The position numbers were made by a program, and so were the translations under genes. A DNA stretch of 52,260 bases from Mycolicibacterium vinylchloridicum. Its GTDB lineage: Bacteria; Actinomycetota; Actinomycetes; Mycobacteriales; Mycobacteriaceae. The DNA lies in the NCBI RefSeq assembly GCF_013404075.1, contig NZ_JACBJQ010000040.1, positions 1-52,260 of the forward strand, given 5' to 3'. The notes under the pieces are model-generated. The model was not told where the DNA came from. It made no database searches and worked only from the letters and a program-made list of their open reading frames with translations. Shown here in pieces: positions 32,379-41,164 of this stretch (the stretch's first letter is position 1; every line of letters starts with the position of its first letter).

Positions 32379-33937
32379 ACCGCCGCTTCGCCTGCGGTCT
32401 GGGCGCCGCGGGCGTTGATTGGCAGCAGCGCGCCGACGTCGTGGTGATCGGCACCGGGGTGGCGGGTTTGGCCGCCGCGCTGGCTGCGCACCGAACGGGC
32501 GGCCGCACAGTCGTTTTGAGTAAGGCTCCCGATACCGCGACGTTCTATGCGCAGGGCGGGATCGCAGTGGTGCTCCCGCACACCGATGACTCCGTGGACG
32601 CCCACGTGCGCGACACCCTGGCCGCAGGTGCGGGCCTGTGTGATCCCGACGCGGTGCGCTCGATCGTTGCCGACGGCTACCGGGCGGTGGCCGACCTGGT
32701 CGATGACGGCGCCCGGTTCGACGAGAGTGCGCCCGGACAGTGGGCGCTCACCAGGGAAGGCGGCCACTCTCGTCGTCGCATCATCCACGCCGGCGGTGAC
32801 GCCACCGGTGCCGAGGTGCAGCGCGCGCTCGATCACGCGGCCGCAACACTGGACATCCGGCGCAATCACATTGCGCTGCAGATCCTTCACGACGGTTCGG
32901 CCGTCACCGGGGTGCTGGTGCGCAATGCCGATGGGCTCGGCATCGTGCATGCGCCGTCGGTCATTCTCGCCACCGGCGGACTGGGCCATCTGTATCGCGC
33001 GACCACCAACCCGGAAGGCTCCACCGGTGACGGGATCGCCCTGGCGTTGTGGGCCGGCGTCGGTGTCACCGACATCGAGTTCGTCCAGTTCCACCCGACG
33101 ATGTTGTTCGACCGCGACGGCGCCGGGAGGCGCCCGCTGATCACCGAGGCGCTGCGTGGCGAAGGTGCGGTGCTGCGCGACGCCCGCGGCGAGTCGGTCA
33201 CCACGCATCACCCGATGGGTGACCTCGCCCCGCGCGATGTGGTCGCCGCGGCCATCGAGGCCCGACTGCGCGAAACTGGGGATCACTGCGTCTATTTGGA
33301 TGCGCGCGGTATCAAGAACCTCGCCCAGCGCTTCCCGACGGTGACGGCGGCCTGCCGGGCCGCAGGCATCGACCCGATCCGGCAGCCGATCCCCGTCGTC
33401 CCCGGTGCGCACTACAGCTGCGGTGGTGTCGCCACCGATGTGTACGGCCGGACCGACCTGTCCGGACTGTTCGCCGCCGGTGAGGTGGCCCGGACCGGTA
33501 TGCACGGCGCCAATCGCCTGGCCTCCAACAGCCTGCTGGAGGGCCTCGTGGTCGGCGGTCGCGCCGGGCGCGCGGCGGTCGAGCATGCGCACGACGCGGG
33601 TGCGGTGATGGCGAAAGCCGAAGAGCGCCAACATACTGCGCTGGACCGGAAAGTCCTGCAGACCGCGATGACCGAACACGCCTCCGTGGTCCGCGATGCC
33701 GCCGGATTGCAGCGCCTCGCCGAGGCGCTGACCGAGGCCACTCCCCGGCCGATGACCACCCGTGCCGCCGCCGAGGACGTCGCGCTCACGGTGACGGCCC
33801 GAGCGGTGGCCGCAGCAGCGTTGGCCCGCACCGAATCTCGGGGCTGCCACCACCGCGGCGACCACCCCGACGCCGATCCCGCCCAGGGGTTCAGCCGCAC
33901 CCTGCATGGCGACCACGCCCAGGCGTGCGCGCGATGA
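32375..33937 (+). CDS. nadB: L-aspartate oxidase
   Basis: A 520-residue FAD enzyme that oxidises L-aspartate to iminoaspartate for NadA. The FAD motif VVIGTGVAGLAAALAA lies near residues 23-38. The active-site and FAD segment ATGGLGHLYRATTNP and HPTMLF follow, and GAHYSCGGVATDVYGRT plus GANRLASNSLLEGLV close the FAD domain. The C-terminal helical part is slightly short and rich in Ala, but the gene is intact. Overlaps on both sides (ATGA) show co-translation. Confidence 0.95.
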   Translation: MNRRFACGLGAAGVDWQQRADVVVIGTGVAGLAAALAAHRTGGRTVVLSKAPDTATFYAQGGIAVVLPHTDDSVDAHVRDTLAAGAGLCDPDAVRSIVADGYRAVADLVDDGARFDESAPGQWALTREGGHSRRRIIHAGGDATGAEVQRALDHAAATLDIRRNHIALQILHDGSAVTGVLVRNADGLGIVHAPSVILATGGLGHLYRATTNPEGSTGDGIALALWAGVGVTDIEFVQFHPTMLFDRDGAGRRPLITEALRGEGAVLRDARGESVTTHHPMGDLAPRDVVAAAIEARLRETGDHCVYLDARGIKNLAQRFPTVTAACRAAGIDPIRQPIPVVPGAHYSCGGVATDVYGRTDLSGLFAAGEVARTGMHGANRLASNSLLEGLVVGGRAGRAAVEHAHDAGAVMAKAEERQHTALDRKVLQTAMTEHASVVRDAAGLQRLAEALTEATPRPMTTRAAAEDVALTVTARAVAAAALARTESRGCHHRGDHPDADPAQGFSRTLHGDHAQACAR

Positions 33938-34791
33938 AGCTCACCGACGACGAGCTGAGCGAAGCTCGTCTCACGATCCTTCGCGGCCTCGATGAGGACC
34001 TGCGCTACGGACCCGACGTCACCACTGTGGCCACGGTGCCCGAGGACGCCACCACCGTCGCGTCTCTGGTGTCGCGCGAGCCCGGTGTGGCCGCCGGCAT
34101 CGACGTCGCGCTGCTGGTTCTCGACGAGGTACTGGGCGAGAACGGCTACGAAGTCGTCGACCGGGTCGACGATGGCACCCGGCTGGACGCGGGTGCGGCG
34201 CTGCTGCGTGTGCAGGCCCCGACCCGTGGCCTGCTGACCGCCGAACGGACCCTGCTCAATCTGGTCTGCCATCTGTCCGGAATCGCGACTGCCACCGCCG
34301 CCTGGGTGGACGCCGTCGACGGCACCAAGGCGCAGATCCGCGACACCCGCAAGACACTGCCGGGGCTGCGGGCGCTCCAGAAGTACGCGGTGCGGGTCGG
34401 CGGTGGGGTCAATCACCGGATGGGCCTCGGTGATGCCGCCCTGATCAAGGACAACCACGTCGCGGCCGCCGGATCGGTTCTCGCCGCCCTGCGGGCCGTC
34501 CGCGCGGCTGCCCCGGACCTGCCGTGCGAGGTCGAGGTGGACACCCTCGAGCAGCTCGACGAGGTACTCGGCGAGGACGTGCAGCTGATCCTGCTCGACA
34601 ACTTCCCGGTCTGGCAGACCCAGATCGCCGTGCAGCGCCGCAACGCCAGCGCCCCGGGCGTCCTACTGGAGTCCTCGGGCGGGCTGAGCCTGGAGTCGGC
34701 CGCCGAATACGCCGGAACCGGGGTGGACTATCTGGCCGTCGGGGCGTTGACGCACTCGGTGCGGGTCCTCGACGTCGGTCTTGACCTCTAG
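33934..34791 (+). CDS. nadC: Quinolinate phosphoribosyltransferase (nicotinate-nucleotide pyrophosphorylase)
   Basis: A 285-residue enzyme that converts quinolinate and PRPP to nicotinate mononucleotide. ERTLLNLVCHLSGIATAT, DTRKTLPGLRALQKYAVRVG, GGGVNHRMGLGDAALIKDNH and LLESSGGLS are diagnostic. ATG 33934 overlaps the nadB stop; an in-frame ATG 9 bases earlier is less likely. Its stop shares CTAG with the convergent F420-type oxidoreductase gene. Confidence 0.96.
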   Translation: MKLTDDELSEARLTILRGLDEDLRYGPDVTTVATVPEDATTVASLVSREPGVAAGIDVALLVLDEVLGENGYEVVDRVDDGTRLDAGAALLRVQAPTRGLLTAERTLLNLVCHLSGIATATAAWVDAVDGTKAQIRDTRKTLPGLRALQKYAVRVGGGVNHRMGLGDAALIKDNHVAAAGSVLAALRAVRAAAPDLPCEVEVDTLEQLDEVLGEDVQLILLDNFPVWQTQIAVQRRNASAPGVLLESSGGLSLESAAEYAGTGVDYLAVGALTHSVRVLDVGLDL

Positions 34792-35201
34792 GCGATATCG
34801 GCCACGAACGCGCCGACGCCACGCTTGACACCCCGGCGCGCGACCCCGGGCAGCGACGGATCGTCGGTACCGGCGGGCACCACCCGTGGGTTGACCAGAT
34901 GCAGGGTGTGGCGGCCGTGCCGGATGTCGGCCTCGCCAGCGGCCAGGATGTTCTTGACCCAATTGGTCTTGCCGTGGCCGAGCATGATGGCGATGGTGTC
35001 GCCCTTGCGGAAGGCCGAGACCACGGTCTCGTACTGCTTACCCGAGGTGCGGCCGCGGTGTTTGACGACCGACATCCCCGGCATGTACTTGGCCAGCGGC
35101 TTCACTGCGGGGTTGAAGTACTTGATCTGGAAGTTCTCGAACCAGACCGGGAACTTCATCGGCACGCCGGGGGCGTTGTTCGGGTGATCCTTGGTCGACA
35201 T
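34788..35201 (-). CDS. Nitroreductase-family, deazaflavin (F420)-type split-barrel protein
   Basis: A 137-residue protein of the DUF385/Ddn-like family (FDOR-A group), recognised by KHRGRTSGKQYETVVSAF and the glycine/His segment IMLGHGKTNWVKNILAAG. Members of this group commonly bind coenzyme F420, which mycobacteria make. It corresponds to Rv1598c beside nadC. Substrate unknown; some relatives are quinone reductases. It converges on nadC, sharing the CTAG double stop, and precedes a LysE-type gene that ends just downstream of its start. Confidence 0.8.
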   Translation of the reverse strand: MSTKDHPNNAPGVPMKFPVWFENFQIKYFNPAVKPLAKYMPGMSVVKHRGRTSGKQYETVVSAFRKGDTIAIMLGHGKTNWVKNILAAGEADIRHGRHTLHLVNPRVVPAGTDDPSLPGVARRGVKRGVGAFVADIA

Positions 35202-35211
35202 GGCGCCAAGG

Positions 35212-35847
35212 TTAGGCGGCAGCGCCGCGGCGCACCAGGGACAGCACCACCGCCGCGGCGGCGAACAGTCCGGAGAAGGTCCGGTTCATCGTTCTCTGCT
35301 GGCGCGGGGTGCGGAGCCAACCCAGCAGCCGGGCAGCCAGCCCCGTGTAGGCGCCCATCACCACCAGATCGACGACCACCATCGTTGCGCCGATGGCCAG
35401 ATACTGGGGGAGCAGCGGGGCCGTCGGCACGACGAATTGCGGCAGCACGGCGAGCAGGAACACCAGCCCCTTAGGGTTGGTCACGTTGACCAGGCACCCG
35501 CGCACCAGCAGGGACCAGCGCCCGCCGCCGGCGTCCAGGCTGACCTGTTCATCCAGGTCAAAGGGCTTGCTGCGCCATTGGCGGACGGCCAGATACACCA
35601 GGTAGACCACGCCGATCCACTTGATGACGGTGAACGCGACGACCGATTGCGCGACCGCCGCGCCGAGTCCCACGGCGACCGCCGCCAGTTGCAGCATCAG
35701 TCCGATCTCGAGGCCGGTGATGCTCCAGTAACCGCGGCGCAGACCGTACGCCAGACCGGTGGCCATGGACTGGATCGCACCGGCGCCGGGCGACACACTG
35801 ATGGCGATCGCGGCGCCGACGAAGGCCAGCCACAGCTCCCATTGCAT
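35212..35847 (-). CDS. LysE/RhtB-family amino-acid exporter
   Basis: A 211-residue membrane protein with about six helices. The family motif SVSPGAGAIQSMATGLAYGLRRG lies in residues ~17-40, and NVTNPKGLVFLLAVLPQFV near 120-138. Such proteins export amino acids (lysine, homoserine lactone, threonine and others). ATG 35847 gives the normal N-terminus. It is divergent from hisD across 78 bases. I do not recall a counterpart here in M. tuberculosis, so it may be an insertion or a loss there. Substrate unknown. Confidence 0.87.
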   Translation of the reverse strand: MQWELWLAFVGAAIAISVSPGAGAIQSMATGLAYGLRRGYWSITGLEIGLMLQLAAVAVGLGAAVAQSVVAFTVIKWIGVVYLVYLAVRQWRSKPFDLDEQVSLDAGGGRWSLLVRGCLVNVTNPKGLVFLLAVLPQFVVPTAPLLPQYLAIGATMVVVDLVVMGAYTGLAARLLGWLRTPRQQRTMNRTFSGLFAAAAVVLSLVRRGAAA

Positions 35848-35925
35848 ACCCGCAGTATCCGGGCCGCCGCGACCCGCGTTCAATCGATTTTTATTCGGGT
35901 GCACCGATCGGGGACAATTGAACCG

Positions 35926-37254
35926 ATGACCAGCTTCGCCATGAATCGAATCGACCTGCGTGGCCGCACGCTGACCGCCGCCGAACTGCGCGCGGCGCTG
36001 CCGCGCGGCGGTATGGACGTGGACGCCGTGGTCCCCACGGTCCGGCCGATCGTCGACGATGTCGCCGAGCGTGGCGCGGTGGCCGCCCTGGAGTACGGCG
36101 AACGGTTCGACGGGGTGCGCCCCGCGACGGTGCGCGTGCCCCCGGCGCGCATGGCCGCAGCCCTCGCCGAGCTCGATCCGGACGTACGCGCCGCACTGGA
36201 GGTGGCCATCGAGCGCACCCGGATCGTGCACGCCGACCAACGGCGTACCGACACCACCACGACCCTGGCGCCGGGCGCCTCGGTCACCGAGCGCTGGGTT
36301 CCGGTGGAACGGGTCGGCCTGTACGTGCCGGGCGGCAACGCGGTTTACCCGTCGAGCGTCGTCATGAACGTGGTGCCCGCCCAAACCGCCGGGGTGGATT
36401 CGCTGGTCATCACCAGCCCGCCGCAGGCCGATCACGGCGGACTGCCGCACCCGACCATCCTCGCGGCGGCGGCGCTGCTCGGTGTCGACGAGGTGTGGGC
36501 CGTCGGCGGCGCGCAGGCTGTGGCATTACTGGCCTACGGCGGCGCCGACACCGATGGCACCGAACTGGCACCCGTCGACATGGTCACCGGGCCGGGCAAC
36601 ATCTACGTCACCGCCGCCAAGCGGATCTGCCGTTCGCAGATCGGCATTGACGCCGAGGCGGGGCCGACCGAGATCGCGATCCTGGCTGACCACAGCGCCG
36701 ACCCGGTGCACGTCGCGGCCGATCTGATCAGCCAGGCCGAGCACGATGTGATGGCCGCCAGTGTGCTGGTGACCGACAGCACCGGGCTGGCCGAGGCCAC
36801 CGAAGCCGAGCTGGCCATCCAGCTGAGCAGCACCAAGCACCGGGAGCGGGTGACCGAGGCGCTGCGCGGGCGCCAGTCCGGCATTGTCCTGGTCGACGAC
36901 ATCGACACCGGGGTTCGTGTCGTGAATGCCTATGCCGCTGAGCATTTGGAGATCCAGACCGTCGACGCCAAGGAGGTGGCGAGCCGGATCCGGGCGGCAG
37001 GCGCGATCTTCGTCGGCCCGTGGTCGCCGGTCAGTCTCGGCGACTACTGCGCCGGGTCCAACCATGTGCTGCCCACCGCCGGCTGTGCGCGGCACTCCAG
37101 CGGTCTGTCGGTGCAGACGTTCCTGCGCGGCATCCACGTCGTGGACTACACCGAGGCGGCCCTGAAAGACGTGTCCGGACACGTGATCACCCTGGCCAAG
37201 GCCGAGGACCTGCCGGCCCACGGCGAAGCGGTCCGGCGGAGGTTCGAGCGATGA
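35926..37254 (+). CDS. hisD: Histidinol dehydrogenase
   Basis: A 442-residue Zn enzyme that oxidises L-histidinol to histidine in two NAD steps. RVGLYVPGGNAVYPSSVVMN, VGGAQAVALLAYG, DMVTGPGNIYVTAAKR, AEHLEIQ and SLGDYCAGSNHVLPTAGCAR are family signatures with the Zn-binding Gln, His and Asp residues. ATG 35926 was chosen; ATG 35941 is possible and neither has a strong Shine-Dalgarno. The frame to 35191 is far too long and crosses lysE. It is the first of eight his genes. Confidence 0.95.
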   Translation: MTSFAMNRIDLRGRTLTAAELRAALPRGGMDVDAVVPTVRPIVDDVAERGAVAALEYGERFDGVRPATVRVPPARMAAALAELDPDVRAALEVAIERTRIVHADQRRTDTTTTLAPGASVTERWVPVERVGLYVPGGNAVYPSSVVMNVVPAQTAGVDSLVITSPPQADHGGLPHPTILAAAALLGVDEVWAVGGAQAVALLAYGGADTDGTELAPVDMVTGPGNIYVTAAKRICRSQIGIDAEAGPTEIAILADHSADPVHVAADLISQAEHDVMAASVLVTDSTGLAEATEAELAIQLSSTKHRERVTEALRGRQSGIVLVDDIDTGVRVVNAYAAEHLEIQTVDAKEVASRIRAAGAIFVGPWSPVSLGDYCAGSNHVLPTAGCARHSSGLSVQTFLRGIHVVDYTEAALKDVSGHVITLAKAEDLPAHGEAVRRRFER

Positions 37255-38384
37255 CGATCCCCGGCGCGAAGGTGACTCTGGCCGATCTCCCGCTGCGCGA
37301 CGATCTGCGCGGCAAATCCCCCTATGGCGCACCGCAACTCGACGTTCCCGTGCGGCTGAACACCAACGAGAACCCGCACCCGCCGAGCCGCGCTCTGGTC
37401 GAGGACGTGACGCGCTCGGTGCAGGCCGCCGCCGCCAACCTGCACCGCTATCCGGACCGGGATGCCGTCGAGCTGCGCACCGACCTGGCCGCCTATCTGC
37501 GGGCCCAGACCGGTGTCGAGGTGCAATGCGAAAACCTGTGGGCAGCCAACGGATCCAACGAGATCCTGCAACAACTGCTGCAGGCATTCGGCGGACCAGG
37601 GCGCAGCGCGATCGGCTTCGTGCCGTCGTACTCGATGCATCCGATCATCGCGGGTGGCACGCAGACGGAGTGGATCGAGTCGGTGCGTGCGGCCGACTTC
37701 AGTCTGGACGCCGACACCGCGGCGACCGTCATCGCCGCCCGTGATCCCGACGTCGTGTTCGTCGCCAGTCCCAACAACCCGTCCGGACAGAGCATCCCGA
37801 TCGACGACCTGCGCCGGTTGCTGGACGCCATGGGCCACGGCATCCTCATCGTCGATGAGGCGTATGGCGAATTCTCCAGTCAGCCCAGCGCGATCGAGCT
37901 GATCGACGAATACCCCAGCCGGCTCATCGTCAGCCGCACGATGAGCAAGGCGTTCGCCTTCGCCGGCGGGCGGCTGGGCTATCTGATCGCGGCCCCGGCG
38001 ATCATCGATGCCGTGCTGCTGGTCCGGCTGCCCTACCACCTCTCGGTGGTCACCCAGGCCGCCGCACGTGCTGCGTTGCGGCATGCCGACGACACCCTGG
38101 GCAGTGTCGCGACGTTGATTGCCGAACGGGAGCGGGTCTGCGCGGCCCTGGCCGAACTCGGCTTCCGCGTCATCCCCAGCGATGCGAACTTCGTGCTGTT
38201 CGGTGAATTCGCCGATGCCGCAGCGGCCTGGCAGCGCTATCTCGACGACGGCGTCCTCATCCGTGATGTCGGAATCCCCGGATATCTGCGCACCACAATC
38301 GGATTGGCCGACGAGAACGACGCCTTCCTGGCCGCCAGCGCACGGCTGGCCGCCACCGAGCTGGCCCACATAGGAGCGACATGA
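37251..38384 (+). CDS. hisC: Histidinol-phosphate aminotransferase
   Basis: A 377-residue class-I/II PLP aminotransferase. RLNTNENPHPPS opens the fold, FVASPNNPSGQ and IVDEAYGEF are PLP-pocket motifs, and Lys233 (SRTMSKAFAFAGGRLGY) is the Schiff-base lysine. ATGA overlaps with hisD and hisB fix both ends. Confidence 0.95.
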   Translation: MTIPGAKVTLADLPLRDDLRGKSPYGAPQLDVPVRLNTNENPHPPSRALVEDVTRSVQAAAANLHRYPDRDAVELRTDLAAYLRAQTGVEVQCENLWAANGSNEILQQLLQAFGGPGRSAIGFVPSYSMHPIIAGGTQTEWIESVRAADFSLDADTAATVIAARDPDVVFVASPNNPSGQSIPIDDLRRLLDAMGHGILIVDEAYGEFSSQPSAIELIDEYPSRLIVSRTMSKAFAFAGGRLGYLIAAPAIIDAVLLVRLPYHLSVVTQAAARAALRHADDTLGSVATLIAERERVCAALAELGFRVIPSDANFVLFGEFADAAAAWQRYLDDGVLIRDVGIPGYLRTTIGLADENDAFLAASARLAATELAHIGAT

Positions 38385-39007
38385 CCGCTATCGCCACGCC
38401 CACCCGTCGCGCCCGGGTCGAGCGCAAGACCCGCGAGTCCGACATCGTCGTCGACCTCGATCTCGACGGCACCGGCGATGTCAGCGTGCACACCGGGATT
38501 CCGTTCTTCGACCACATGCTCACCTCGCTGGGCACCCACGCCAGCTTCGACCTGGCCATCTCCGCCCAGGGCGACGTCGACATCGAGGGCCACCACACCA
38601 TCGAGGACACCGCGATCGTGCTCGGCACCGCGCTGGGCCAGGCCCTCGGCGACAAGAAAGGCATCCGCCGCTTCGGCGACGCCTTCATCCCGATGGACGA
38701 GACGCTGGCCCACGCCGCCGTCGACGTGTCCGGCCGGCCGTACTTCGTGCACACCGGGGAACCGGACTACATGGTCGATTTCACCATTGCCGGATCGACC
38801 GTGCCGTACCACACGGTGGTCAACCGGCACGTGTTCGAATCGTTGGCGTTCAACGCCCGGATTTCGCTTCATGTGCGGACCCTCTACGGCCGCGACCCGC
38901 ACCACATCACCGAGGCGCAGTACAAGGCGGTGGCCAGGGCGCTGCGGCAGGCCGTCGAGCCCGATCCGCGGGTGACTGGCGTGCCGTCCACCAAAGGCAC
39001 ACTGTGA
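38381..39007 (+). CDS. hisB: Imidazoleglycerol-phosphate dehydratase
   Basis: A 208-residue Mn enzyme that removes water from imidazole glycerol phosphate. It is the stand-alone dehydratase type, without the HAD phosphatase of enteric HisB. FFDHMLTSLGTHASFDL, EGHHTIEDTAIVLG and DPHHITEAQYKA supply the metal-binding histidines. It overlaps hisC and hisH by 4 bases each. Confidence 0.96.
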   Translation: MTAIATPTRRARVERKTRESDIVVDLDLDGTGDVSVHTGIPFFDHMLTSLGTHASFDLAISAQGDVDIEGHHTIEDTAIVLGTALGQALGDKKGIRRFGDAFIPMDETLAHAAVDVSGRPYFVHTGEPDYMVDFTIAGSTVPYHTVVNRHVFESLAFNARISLHVRTLYGRDPHHITEAQYKAVARALRQAVEPDPRVTGVPSTKGTL

Positions 39008-39624
39008 CAGCTAGATCCGTCGTGGTCCTGGACTACGGCTCGGGCAACCTGCGCTCGGCGCAGCGGGCGCTGGAACGCGTCGGGGCCGATGTCGAGGTGA
39101 CCGCCGACGCGCAGCGCGCGCTCAACGCCGACGGTCTGGTCGTACCCGGCGTCGGCGCGTACGAGGCCTGCATGACCGGGCTGCGAGACATCGGCGGCGA
39201 GCGCATCATCGCCGACCGGGTGGCTGCGGGCCGCCCGGTGCTCGGGGTGTGCGTGGGCATGCAGATCCTGTTCGCCCGGGGCGTGGAGTTCGGGGTGGAA
39301 TCGCAGGGCTGTGGCCAGTGGCCGGGGTCGGTCACCCGGCTCGATGCGCCGGTGATCCCGCACATGGGCTGGAATGTCGTGGACGCGGCGCCGAACAGCG
39401 TGCTGTTCCGGGGTTTCGATGCCGACACCCGGTTCTACTTCGTGCATTCCTATGCCGCACAGAAGTGGGAGGGCGCACCCGACGCGCTGCTGACCTGGGC
39501 CGACCACCACGTGCGGTTCCTTGCCGCGGTCGAGGACGGTCCGCTGTCGGCGACACAATTTCATCCGGAGAAGAGCGGTGACGCCGGTGCGGCACTGCTC
39601 GCGAATTGGGTTGAGGGGCTGTAA
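39004..39624 (+). CDS. hisH: Imidazole glycerol phosphate synthase, glutaminase subunit
   Basis: A 206-residue class-I glutamine amidotransferase that supplies ammonia to HisF. VLDYGSGNLRSAQRAL begins the fold. The nucleophile Cys lies in LGVCVGMQILF, and the His-Glu pair in TQFHPEKSG. The GTG start overlaps hisB (GTGA). hisA follows after 2 bases. Confidence 0.95.
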   Translation: MTARSVVVLDYGSGNLRSAQRALERVGADVEVTADAQRALNADGLVVPGVGAYEACMTGLRDIGGERIIADRVAAGRPVLGVCVGMQILFARGVEFGVESQGCGQWPGSVTRLDAPVIPHMGWNVVDAAPNSVLFRGFDADTRFYFVHSYAAQKWEGAPDALLTWADHHVRFLAAVEDGPLSATQFHPEKSGDAGAALLANWVEGL

Positions 39625-39626
39625 GA

Positions 39627-40361
39627 GTGCCACTGATTTTGTTGCCTGCCGTCGACGTTGTCGAGGGCAAGGCGGTTCGTCTGGTGCAGGGCAAGGCCGG
39701 CAGCGAGACCGAGTACGGCTCGGCGCTGGACGCCGCGCTGACCTGGCAGCGTGACGGTGCCGAGTGGATCCATCTGGTGGACCTCGACGCCGCATTCGGC
39801 CGCGGGTCCAACCGCGAACTGCTCGCCGAGGTGGTCGGTGCGCTCGACGTGAAAGTCGAACTCTCCGGCGGTATCCGCGACGACGAGTCGCTCAAGGCGG
39901 CGCTGGCCACCGGGTGTGCCCGGGTCAACATCGGCACCGCGGCGCTGGAGAATCCGCTCTGGTGTGCCGCCGCGATCGCCGAGTACGGCGAGAAGGTGGC
40001 CGTCGGACTGGACGTCCAGATCGTCGACGGGGAGCACCGCCTGCGTGGCCGCGGCTGGGAGACCGACGGCGGCGATCTGTGGCATGTATTGGAACGCCTT
40101 GACAGCGAAGGCTGTTCGCGTTTTGTCGTGACCGATGTCACCAAGGACGGTACGCTCACCGGACCCAATCTCGACCTGCTCGAGGGGGTTGCCGAGTGCA
40201 CCGACGCACCGGTGATCGCCTCCGGCGGGGTGTCCAGCCTGGACGACTTGCGGGCGATCGCGACCCTGACTGACAGCGGTGTGGAGGGTGCGATCGTCGG
40301 AAAGGCGCTCTACGCCGGGCGATTCACGCTGCCGGAGGCGCTGGCCGCGGTGAGCCGGTAG
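39627..40361 (+). CDS. priA: Phosphoribosyl isomerase PriA (HisA/TrpF bifunctional)
   Basis: A 244-residue (beta/alpha)8 isomerase. LLPAVDVVEGKAVRLVQG carries the first catalytic Asp, SGGIRDDESL the phosphate site and FVVTDVTKDGTLTGPN the second Asp. In mycobacteria and streptomycetes the enzyme at this place is PriA, acting on both ProFAR (histidine) and phosphoribosyl anthranilate (tryptophan). No trpF occurs in the trp cluster 5 kb downstream, which fits. Bifunctionality is inferred from lineage and context. Confidence 0.9.
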   Translation: MPLILLPAVDVVEGKAVRLVQGKAGSETEYGSALDAALTWQRDGAEWIHLVDLDAAFGRGSNRELLAEVVGALDVKVELSGGIRDDESLKAALATGCARVNIGTAALENPLWCAAAIAEYGEKVAVGLDVQIVDGEHRLRGRGWETDGGDLWHVLERLDSEGCSRFVVTDVTKDGTLTGPNLDLLEGVAECTDAPVIASGGVSSLDDLRAIATLTDSGVEGAIVGKALYAGRFTLPEALAAVSR

Positions 40362-41164
40362 TGGATCTCGAGGCCCTGGTGGCCCAGGCGGCGGTGATCC
40401 TGGACGACGCGTCCAAACCGTTCATCGCCGGGCACCGGGCCGAGTCGGCTGTGCAGAAGAAGGGCAACGACTTCGCCACCGAGGTGGACCTGGCCATCGA
40501 ACGGCAGGTGGTCGCCGCGCTGGAGTCAGCCACCGGGATCGGGGTGCACGGCGAAGAATTCGGCGGCGCGCCGATCGATTCCGACCTGGTATGGGTGCTC
40601 GATCCGATCGACGGCACGTTCAACTACGCCGCGGGCTCGCCGATGGCCGCGATCCTGCTGGGGCTGCTGCGTGACGGCGAGCCGGTCGCGGGACTGACCT
40701 GGCTGCCGTTAACCGACCAGCGCTTCAGCGCGGTGGCGGGCGGACCGGTGTACTACAACGGCGTGGCGCAACCGCCGATCGGGCACAGCGATATCGGGCA
40801 GTGCGTGATCGGTATCGGCACCTTCAACGTGGACTGGCGGGGGCGGTTCCCCGGCCGGTATCGACTGGCGGTGCTGGAGAACCTCAGCCGGGTGTGCTCG
40901 AAGCTGCGGATGCACGGCGCCACCGGTGTCGACATCGCCTATGTATCGGCCGGAATCATGGGCGCTGCAATCAGTTTCGGTCATCACATCTGGGACCACG
41001 CCGCGGGCGTCGCGCTGGTGCGCGCCGCGGGTGGGATCGTCACCGACCTGTCCGGCCAGCCGTGGACACCCTCGTCGCGCTCGGCGCTGGCCGCCGCGCC
41101 CGGCGTGCATGCCCATGTCATGGAGATCGTGCAGAACCTCGGCCCACCGGAGGATTACCTGTAA
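40361..41164 (+). CDS. impA: Inositol-monophosphatase-family phosphatase ImpA
   Basis: A 267-residue Mg-dependent phosphatase of the inositol monophosphatase family. GEEFGG, VLDPIDGTFNYAAGSP and IWDHAAGVALVRAAGG hold the metal-binding acids. GTG 40361 overlaps the priA stop by one base and the stop overlaps the hisF ATG. It corresponds to Rv1604. Its place inside the his operon makes histidinol phosphate a candidate substrate, since no other histidinol phosphatase is in this operon, but inositol phosphate is the named activity of the family. Confidence 0.85.
   Translation: MDLEALVAQAAVILDDASKPFIAGHRAESAVQKKGNDFATEVDLAIERQVVAALESATGIGVHGEEFGGAPIDSDLVWVLDPIDGTFNYAAGSPMAAILLGLLRDGEPVAGLTWLPLTDQRFSAVAGGPVYYNGVAQPPIGHSDIGQCVIGIGTFNVDWRGRFPGRYRLAVLENLSRVCSKLRMHGATGVDIAYVSAGIMGAAISFGHHIWDHAAGVALVRAAGGIVTDLSGQPWTPSSRSALAAAPGVHAHVMEIVQNLGPPEDYL

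Noticed and set aside
32357..33916. 519-codon minus-strand frame opposite nadB
   Set aside because: Shadow of nadB; composition is that of antisense high-GC DNA and it would collide with nadA and nadC coupling.
35879..35922. TTCAAT/ATTGAA inverted repeat before hisD as an operator
   Set aside because: Arms of 6 bases with a 32-base loop are expected by chance; no second copy was seen near other his genes.
35191..35925. N-terminal extension of hisD across lysE
   Set aside because: The extension matches no HisD sequence and lies opposite an intact LysE-type gene; the family N-terminus begins at 35926.
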